Below, piece after piece: positions 1 to 6,600 of a DNA stretch of 8,109 bases. The position numbers and the translations under genes were made by a program. Each line of letters begins with the position of its first letter. The first letter of the stretch is position 1. The notes beneath the pieces are model-generated. The model saw only the letters and a program-made list of their open reading frames with translations. It made no database searches and had not been told where the DNA came from. Source of the stretch: CAYRJA01 sp964424455 (GTDB taxonomy: Bacteria; Bacteroidota; Bacteroidia; Chitinophagales; UBA10324); NCBI GenBank assembly GCA_964424455.1, contig CAYRJA010000122.1, positions 1 to 8,109 of the forward strand, written 5' to 3'.

Positions 1-2
1 GG

Positions 3-1079
3 GTAGTTTGTTTGAATTCCGCTACTGCCGGCTTAGAACTTATGCTGCGCTGGTGGGGTGTTAAAGAAGGAGATGAGGTGATTTTACCGGCATATACCTA
101 TTCTGCCACTGCTAATGTGGTAATTCATTGCGGAGCCAAACCAATACTGGTAGATGTGAACGCAGGAGATTTTAATTTAAACATTGACAAGGTAAAAGCT
201 GCTGTTACAGCAAAATCCAAAGTGATAATTCCGGTTGATATAGGTGGGTTTCCCTGTGAATACAGCGCATTAAATAAACTTGTAAACGACCCTGAGATAA
301 GAAAAAGATTCATTTCCTCCTCTGAAAATCAACAGAAGTTAGATAGAATTTTAATATTGTCAGATGCTGCTCATTCATTAGGGGCAATCTACAATAACAA
401 GAAAACAGGTGCATGGGCTGATGCTACTGTGTTTTCTTTTCATGCAGTAAAAAATCTGACAACAGCAGAAGGTGGGGCAGTCTGCCTGAATTTTCCTATA
501 CCATTCAACAATGAAGAAATATACAACGCACTTTGTATAAAATCACTTCATGGACAGAATAAAGATGCATTGGCTAAAACACAAAAAGGAAACTGGGAAT
601 ATGATATTGTAGAAGCCGGTTACAAATGGAATATGCCGGATATACTTGCTGCAATTGGTTTAGTGGAACTGTCGCGTTACGATAAAGATACATTAAAGCG
701 CAGAAAGGAAATTGTAACAAAGTATGAAAGTGCCTTCGGTAAAATGAAATGGGCACAACTTCCACCATTAAGAAATAATTATGCAGAAACTTCTTATCAT
801 TTGTATTTGCTTAGAGTGAAAAATATTACAGAACAGCAACGCAATCAAATCATTCAGAACATTTTTGCTAAAGATGTTTCAGTGAATGTACATTTCAAAC
901 CATTGCCATTATTAAGTTTTTACAAATCTCTGGGATATAAGATAGAAGGTTATCCTGTGGCTTATGATAACTATGCAAGAGAAATATCCTTGCCGGTGTA
1001 CTACAACTTATCGGATAACGATGTTAATATTATTATTCAGGCAGTAAAAGATTCAGTTGAAGAAGTAATTGGAAAATAA
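3..1079 (+). CDS. DegT/DnrJ/EryC1/StrS-family sugar aminotransferase (5' partial)
   Basis: Cytoplasmic PLP-dependent aminotransferase that most likely converts a nucleotide 4-keto-6-deoxy (or 3-keto) sugar to the amino sugar. Numbering from the Leu codon at 12, the cofactor motifs are clear: PAYTYSATAN (26-35), SDAAHSLGA (117-125, Asp118 expected to contact the pyridine nitrogen), FSFHAVKNLTTAEGG (141-155, Lys147 as Schiff-base lysine) and YKWNMPDILAAIGL (204-217). The gene is cut at the left edge. Codons 3-11 read Val-Val-Cys, continuing straight into LNSATAGLEL, a conserved interior block of the family, so the TTG at 12 is an internal Leu and not a start. Roughly 40 to 50 N-terminal residues should lie outside. 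About 20 extra residues separate the PVDIGGFPCEY strand (74-84) from the Asp118 strand; from memory, Bacteroidota capsule-locus members share this. The stop codon overlaps the next start. Family is certain; the exact sugar substrate and amination position are not. Confidence 0.93.
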   Translation, partial: VVCLNSATAGLELMLRWWGVKEGDEVILPAYTYSATANVVIHCGAKPILVDVNAGDFNLNIDKVKAAVTAKSKVIIPVDIGGFPCEYSALNKLVNDPEIRKRFISSSENQQKLDRILILSDAAHSLGAIYNNKKTGAWADATVFSFHAVKNLTTAEGGAVCLNFPIPFNNEEIYNALCIKSLHGQNKDALAKTQKGNWEYDIVEAGYKWNMPDILAAIGLVELSRYDKDTLKRRKEIVTKYESAFGKMKWAQLPPLRNNYAETSYHLYLLRVKNITEQQRNQIIQNIFAKDVSVNVHFKPLPLLSFYKSLGYKIEGYPVAYDNYAREISLPVYYNLSDNDVNIIIQAVKDSVEEVIGK

Positions 1080-1081
1080 TG
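1077..1081 (+). promoter_or_regulatory. TAATG stop/start overlap, likely translational coupling
   Basis: The TAA stop of the aminotransferase gene (1077-1079) shares its last A with the ATG of the sugar transferase gene (1079-1081). No separate leader or purine-rich ribosome site is obvious, so the downstream gene is probably translated by terminating or re-initiating ribosomes on the same mRNA. The overlap is seen directly; the coupling is inferred. Confidence 0.7.
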
Positions 1082-1666
1082 AAGCGCATCTTTGACTTTT
1101 CGGTATCACTATTAGCAATCGTAATTCTTTCACCTCTTTTTGTTTTGATTGCGTTAGCAGTTGCTGCGGATTCCAGAGGAGGCATTTTTTATATTCAGCA
1201 ACGAATCGGAAAAAATTTCAAGTCGTTTGGTATGTTGAAATTCAGGACCATGTACCCTGATTCTGATAAGAAACTATTGCTCACCGTAGGTAACCGGGAT
1301 AGCCGAATTACACGAGTCGGTTATTTTCTTAGAAAATATAAACTTGATGAATTTCCACAGTTGTTTAATGTACTGACAGGAGAGATGAGTCTGGTGGGAC
1401 CTCGTCCGGAAGTAAAAAAATATGTTGACCTTTATAATGAGGAACAGCGTAAAGTACTTTCAGTAAAACCCGGTATCACTGATCTTGCCTCGATTGAATA
1501 CTCTAATGAAAATGAAATCTTGTCGAATCATCCTGAGCCGGAAAAAGCATATATCGAAGAAATTATGCCTGCAAAACTTAAATTAAATCTTGAATACATA
1601 TCAAAGCAGAGTTTCCTTTTTGATGTTTCACTGCTACTGAAAACAGTAGGAAAAATTTTGTTTTAA
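1079..1666 (+). CDS. Small monotopic phosphoglycosyl transferase (PglC/WcaJ-type bacterial sugar transferase)
   Basis: Transfers a sugar 1-phosphate from a UDP-sugar to undecaprenyl phosphate at the inner face of the cytoplasmic membrane, the first committed step of a lipid-linked glycan. At 195 residues it is only the catalytic core, as in PglC, without the multi-pass N-terminal domain of WbaP/WcaJ. Visible landmarks are Lys2-Arg3, one hydrophobic segment at about 6-29 containing Ser18-Pro19 (the re-entrant helix break), KFRTM (54-58), KLDEFPQL (88-95) with the catalytic Asp90-Glu91 dyad, SLVGPRP (104-110) and PGITDLASIEY (131-141). The ATG overlaps the preceding stop, which fixes the start. 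Flanking amino-sugar genes suggest the substrate is a UDP-amino sugar, possibly UDP-diNAcBac-like, but galactose or another hexosamine phosphate cannot be excluded. Confidence 0.93.
   Translation: MKRIFDFSVSLLAIVILSPLFVLIALAVAADSRGGIFYIQQRIGKNFKSFGMLKFRTMYPDSDKKLLLTVGNRDSRITRVGYFLRKYKLDEFPQLFNVLTGEMSLVGPRPEVKKYVDLYNEEQRKVLSVKPGITDLASIEYSNENEILSNHPEPEKAYIEEIMPAKLKLNLEYISKQSFLFDVSLLLKTVGKILF
1634..1649 (+). other. Perfect 6-bp inverted repeat near the end of the sugar transferase gene
   Basis: CTACTG (1634-1639), loop AAAA, CAGTAG (1644-1649), all inside the last codons of the transferase gene, followed by T-rich sequence from 1656 to 1673. It could form a short RNA hairpin. A weak terminator or attenuator before the dehydratase gene is possible, but the T-tract is interrupted and not adjacent to the stem, so it may be chance. 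Confidence 0.25.
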
Positions 1667-1667
1667 T

Positions 1668-1699
1668 TTTGTTTCCAAATTAAATCTAATTTACCGTTG
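1668..1699 (+). promoter_or_regulatory. Candidate Bacteroidota-type promoter before the dehydratase gene
   Basis: TTTG at 1668-1671 and TACCGTTG at 1692-1699 are 20 bases apart. They resemble the Bacteroidota vegetative promoter (TTTG near -33, TAnnTTTG near -7) with one mismatch in the fixed positions of the second box. Transcription would begin around 1704-1707, just ahead of the ATG at 1717. A perfect TAnnTTTG (TAATTTTG) also occurs at 1664-1671 but has no TTTG at the right distance upstream. In AT-rich DNA such matches are common, and the gene may simply be cotranscribed with the two upstream. Confidence 0.3.
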
Positions 1700-1716
1700 C
1701 TATTGCTTATACTCAC

Positions 1717-3627
1717 ATGATGAACTCCCGCACCATCATTTCCCGCTGGGCAATTCTTGCGATTGATCTTATTATCGTTTTGATTTCGCTATTGCTCGCT
1801 TATTTGCTGCGGTTCAACTTTGCAGTTCCTGATAAAGAAATTAATCTATTACCAACCGCTGCTGTTACACTTTTGTCTGTACGGTTTCTCAGTTTTATAA
1901 TTTTCCGCACTTATGCGGGAATGATTCGTTTTACGAGTTCGGAAGATGCGTTCAGAATATTTATCACCATCTCTACAGGCACTTTAGTTATCGGGTTATT
2001 AAATTTTCTGTCAGTAAATTTCATTCTTACTTTTTTAGTTCCATTTTCTATTCTGTTGATTGATTACTTCATCACTATATTTCTGATGACCGGTTACCGT
2101 CTCGGTGTAAAAACTATTTATCTCGAACTCAGTCAAAGTGAAAAAGTAAAATCCAATGTAATTATTTACGGAGCCGGTGAAACAGGAGCAATTACTAAGC
2201 GAACATTATTGAGGGATAAAAAGAAAAATTATAATGTAATTGCCTTTATAGATAACCATTCCTCAATAAAGCGTCAGAAGATAGAAGGTGTTCAGATTTA
2301 TGATTTACGACATGATTTAGAAAAACTGTTACAGGAAAATGAAGTGGAGACACTGATTATTTCTGTGGAAGAAATATCTGTCGGAAATAAAAATAAAATA
2401 GTTGATACTTGCCTGAAGTATGGCGTAAAGGTGTTACATGTGCCTCCGCCGGGTAAATGGATTAATGGTGAACTGAGTCTGAACCAGATTCGTAATGTAA
2501 ATATTGAAGATCTGCTTGAACGCGATCCTATTCAATTAGATAAAAAACAAATCCGCAAGCACACAGAAGGTAAAAGGATTTTAGTAACAGGCGCTGCCGG
2601 TTCCATTGGTAGTGAGATGGTGAGACAACTTGCTCAATTCAATCCTTCCTTAATCATTTGTCTTGATCAGGCAGAAACTCCTTTGTACGAACTCGACCTT
2701 GAGTTAAAAAACAATTTCCCGGATTTAAAATATGAAATTGTTATGGGAGATGTGCGCAATACAGAACGATTAGAAAGAGTTTTCACTGCATTTAAACCTG
2801 AACAAGTTTATCACGTTGCTGCATACAAACACGTACCGATGATGGAAGCAAATCCTTCCGAATCAGTTCTCACTAACATTCTCGGCACAAAAATCTGCGC
2901 AGATCTTTCAGTGAAATACAATGTCAGCAACTTTGTTTTTGTGTCCACAGACAAAGCAGTAAACCCTACCAATGTTATGGGCGCTTCCAAGCGTGTAGCT
3001 GAAATTTATGTACAGTCGCTGAATACCTTTTTACAAAAAAGCAAAGGAAAAGAATCAACCAGATTCATTACAACACGATTCGGAAATGTGTTGGGTTCCA
3101 ATGGTAGCGTAATTCCACATTTTCGTAAACAGATAGAAGAGGGTGGTCCTGTTACAGTTACCCATCCTGAAGTTACCCGTTTCTTTATGACCATTCCTGA
3201 AGCGTGTCAGTTAGTGCTTGAAGCGGGAGCGTTCGGTAAAGGTGGGGAGATTTATATTTTTGATATGGGCGAATCGGTAAAGATTATAGATCTGGCGAAG
3301 AAGATGATTCAACTCTCCGGATTAGAGTTAAAGAAAGATATTCAGATTGAATTTACCGGTTTACGTCCTGGAGAAAAACTCTATGAAGAACTGCTGGCTA
3401 CACAGGAAAACACACTGCCTACTCATCATCCTAAAATTATGATAGCTCAGGTGCGTGAATACGAGTTTGAATCAATATCAAAGGACATCAATGAGTTGAT
3501 ATTACTCTTCGACAAACAGGATAATCTTTCAATAGTCAGCATGATGAAACAAATTGTTCCTGAATATATCAGCAACAATTCACCTTTTGAAGTTTTAGAT
3601 AGAAAAGGGAAAATAAAGGCATCTTAG
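1717..3627 (+). CDS. Membrane-bound nucleotide-sugar 4,6-dehydratase (FlaA1/CapD/PglF/WbpM family)
   Basis: Probably dehydrates UDP-GlcNAc to UDP-4-keto-6-deoxy-GlcNAc (or a C5 epimer) with bound NAD(P), supplying the keto sugar that an aminotransferase such as the one at 3-1079 uses. Layout of the 636 residues: four hydrophobic segments at about 11-31, 46-64, 82-101 and 102-124; a first Rossmann-like domain with YGAGETG (151-157); and a C-terminal extended short-chain dehydrogenase domain with nucleotide-binding TGAAGSIGSE (291-300), AAYKHVPMME (368-377), STDKAVNPTN (410-419), MGASKR (421-426), TRFGNVLGSNGSVIP (453-467) and GLRPGEKLYEELL (548-560). Met421 replaces the usual catalytic Tyr of the YxxxK motif, normal for this family, where Thr411-Asp412-Lys413 take over the chemistry. 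Length fits PglF and WbpM. ATGs lie at 1717 and 1720, and an in-frame stop at 1687-1689 excludes an earlier start. The gene follows the transferase after 50 bases and ends two bases from the convergent repeat-protein gene. Confidence 0.92.
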   Translation: MMNSRTIISRWAILAIDLIIVLISLLLAYLLRFNFAVPDKEINLLPTAAVTLLSVRFLSFIIFRTYAGMIRFTSSEDAFRIFITISTGTLVIGLLNFLSVNFILTFLVPFSILLIDYFITIFLMTGYRLGVKTIYLELSQSEKVKSNVIIYGAGETGAITKRTLLRDKKKNYNVIAFIDNHSSIKRQKIEGVQIYDLRHDLEKLLQENEVETLIISVEEISVGNKNKIVDTCLKYGVKVLHVPPPGKWINGELSLNQIRNVNIEDLLERDPIQLDKKQIRKHTEGKRILVTGAAGSIGSEMVRQLAQFNPSLIICLDQAETPLYELDLELKNNFPDLKYEIVMGDVRNTERLERVFTAFKPEQVYHVAAYKHVPMMEANPSESVLTNILGTKICADLSVKYNVSNFVFVSTDKAVNPTNVMGASKRVAEIYVQSLNTFLQKSKGKESTRFITTRFGNVLGSNGSVIPHFRKQIEEGGPVTVTHPEVTRFFMTIPEACQLVLEAGAFGKGGEIYIFDMGESVKIIDLAKKMIQLSGLELKKDIQIEFTGLRPGEKLYEELLATQENTLPTHHPKIMIAQVREYEFESISKDINELILLFDKQDNLSIVSMMKQIVPEYISNNSPFEVLDRKGKIKAS

Positions 3628-3629
3628 CT

Positions 3630-6600
3630 TTATCTTACCAAAGTAATATTACCCTGTTTTTTTATTTCATCACCATTTTCACAGAGCGCTTGTAAGTAAT
3701 AAACATACACTGCAGGCGGTAGCTGTTGTCCTTTGTAAGTACCATCCCATCCTTTATCCCAATCATCAGTTTCAAAAATCATTTCACCCCACCGGTCATA
3801 TATACGTAAAAAGGATAGTTTAATTTTTCCTTCACTCCTTACTGAATACGCATCGTTTTTACCGTCACCATTGGGTGAAAATATATTGGGAATATATAAT
3901 GATTCTCCATTACAAATAACTGTTACAATCACATCGTCTGAGTTTCTGCAACCGCCTGAATTAATCGTAGTCAGCGTATAAATTGTAGTCTTGATTGGTG
4001 ATGCGATAGGGTCTTCACATGTTGTACAACTTAAAGAAGCAGTAGGTGTCCATAAAACAGAATCAGAAGCAGTTGCCTGGATATGATAAGATTCACCGGA
4101 CGTAATCACACCATCAGGACCGGCATTTGCTATAGGAAGTTGTAGTACTGTTATAATAACCGGCAATGTATCTGCACTGTGACAAATACTGTCCCTGATA
4201 ATTACTTGATAGGTGGTTGTTACAGCAGGTGTAGCAACAGGATTTGCAATTTGTGAGTTATTAAGCCCATCAGCAGGAAACCATAAATATGATGTCCCTC
4301 CCGACGTATTAAGTTGCGCTGATTCACCACTGCAAATACTTACATTCTGTGAAACAACTTTTGTGGCTGGCAGATACAAATCAACTGTAACTGTTGCTGA
4401 GTCTGTACATCCAAATAAACTAAATGCTGTTACAGTATAGGTGATAGGAGTGAGCGGTGTGCAATTTGGGTTTGAAAGTGTAGGGCTATCAAGATACACT
4501 GACGGAGACCATAAGTATCTATTTCCACCTGTGGCATTGAGTTGAACGGATAAACCTTTGCAAATAACTACATTTTTTGTTACGGCAACAGCTGGATTTT
4601 CCAAAACGGAAATGAATAATGTGGTTGTGTCTTCACATCCACCTTCAGACAAAACAGTGAGTGTTACAGTATAATTACCCGACGAGCGATAAATATGTTG
4701 AGGTAAATGAAATGTAGAGGTATTATCCATTCCACTTGACGGGTCGCCAAAATCCCATCGAAGAGATGTAATAGTGGAGGAGTTTAAAATAGAATCTTTA
4801 AAAGAGACAGCAATTTCTCTGCAAACAGAATCTGGGGCTGTGATAAGCATTTCGGGGGTTGCTGTAACTAAGATAGTATCAGAAAATGAACCGAGGCATC
4901 CGTTTTTAGTTGTAACATCCAGTGTAACTGTATATATCCCTGTCGTATCAAAAAAGTAATTAGGATTCTGAAGTAATGAGGAATCCAATAACCCTTTCTT
5001 ACTGTCGCTGAAGAACCATTTATAACTGATAATAGGGTCATAAGAAATACTTGAGTCGCTGAATTGAACCCAACCACTGTCACAAACAACTGAAGCGCTT
5101 GAAAGCCACAGAGTAACAGGTCCACCTACTGTAACAGAATCAATTGGAAAGGAGTAAACGCATCCCGCACCATCATTGAGTATCACAGCAGGGTAAAAGA
5201 TTCCCTGTGATGTGTATTCGTAGCAAACAGAGTCATCCGTTCCGCTGTGAACATTTCCGTTGCCAAAATCCCAAGTATAGACGGCTGCGTTTCCGGAATG
5301 GGCTATGAAACAGACATTCAATGGAGCACACCCGGAGTCAGGTGTTACAGTATAAGTAGCAGAAGCGCCTGATACATGAATCAGACTGTCATACCGGATA
5401 GTATCCATACAGCCTGAACTGTTGGACATGATGAGTGTTACATCAAAATATCCTGCACGGTTGTAAATATGAAACGGATTTTCTACATCCGAATTAGAGC
5501 CATCACCAAAAAGCCATTCATATTTTGTTGTGTTGTCAATGCCGGTTGAAAGGTTTCGGAAATTAACCTTCAACGGCGGACAACTTGAAGCAGCGCTATC
5601 CGGAGCAAAATCGGCTTTTTGCTGAATAACATGAATATAATCAGGTTTATAAAGTGTGTCCATGCAACCGCCCATATCTGATCCGATAAGTGTAACATCA
5701 TATTTCCCAACTTGGTTGTATTGATGACATGGAACTGTAACAGAAGATATTTCATTATCACCGAAATTCCATTTGAAAGACAGATTTCTTCCGGAAGATG
5801 AGTTAGTAAAGCAGGACTGCTGACCAAGGCAGACGGCAGTATCGGCACTAAACGCAATTCTTGGTTTGATTGCATGAATATATTGCTGCATTTGTAAGGT
5901 GTCTGCACACCCTTTGTCGTCAGTAGCAATCAGTGTAACATTGTAATAACCCGATGCGGAATAAATATGTGAAGGGTTCGCCAGGGAGGAAGTATTTAGT
6001 GAACCACTAAGCGTATCTCCGAAATTCCATAAATACGAAGTAAGTATGTTGCCGGATGAAATCGTACCGGGACTGAATACAACAGAGAGTGGAGTGCATC
6101 CGCTGGTTGTATTTCCTGCAAGAGAAAGGTTTAGTTCACGAGTGTTGATATACTTAATCTTTACAGCAGTATCTGTGCAACGGTTTGTATCTATGGCAAT
6201 CAGGTAAATATCATAACTGTCGGGAATAGAAAAATCAAGGCATGGCTGACGCTGTGTCAGTGAAAACATTTGTTTACCTGACGAGTTAAGAACTTTCCAT
6301 TGGTAGCTAACAGCATTCTTTGATTGATTAGAGAAACAAACTTTATCAGGCAGACATATATTAGTATCTGACGAAATAAAATTTGCTTTTACGGTGATAA
6401 TTTCAATAGGAACATCAGCAGTATCATTACATCCGGTTACATTATTATGTACAATTAATCTTGTCTGATAATTACCATCAGCAGGAAATGTAACAGTTGT
6501 AACAGAATCTGTAGGAGCGCTTATAATTCCTCCGTCAGCCGACCAAAGATAAGTGTCAGCTCCTTTGGCATCAGCGCCGCTCAATTTAACTGATAACGGG

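Noticed and set aside
12..14. TTG as start codon of the aminotransferase
   Set aside because: The preceding codons (3-11) are open and complete the conserved VVCLNSATAG stretch, so this is an internal Leu of a gene cut by the window edge.
421..426. Missing catalytic Tyr in the dehydratase as a sign of an inactive enzyme (residues 421-426 of the protein at 1717-3627)
   Set aside because: Met in place of the YxxxK Tyr is the normal state for membrane-bound PglF/WbpM/FlaA1 dehydratases, and the Thr-Asp-Lys set is present. The coordinates given here are residue numbers, not bases.
3643..3663. Intrinsic terminator for the dehydratase transcript (GTAATATTAC palindrome followed by seven T)
   Set aside because: The palindrome has no loop, so it cannot fold into a stable RNA hairpin, and it lies within the coding region of the opposite gene. 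Termination there cannot be claimed from sequence.
5570..5929. 119-codon minus-strand open frame
   Set aside because: It is a shifted frame on the coding strand of the repeat-protein gene, crossing two clear PKD modules in the true frame; its translation looks like out-of-frame noise.
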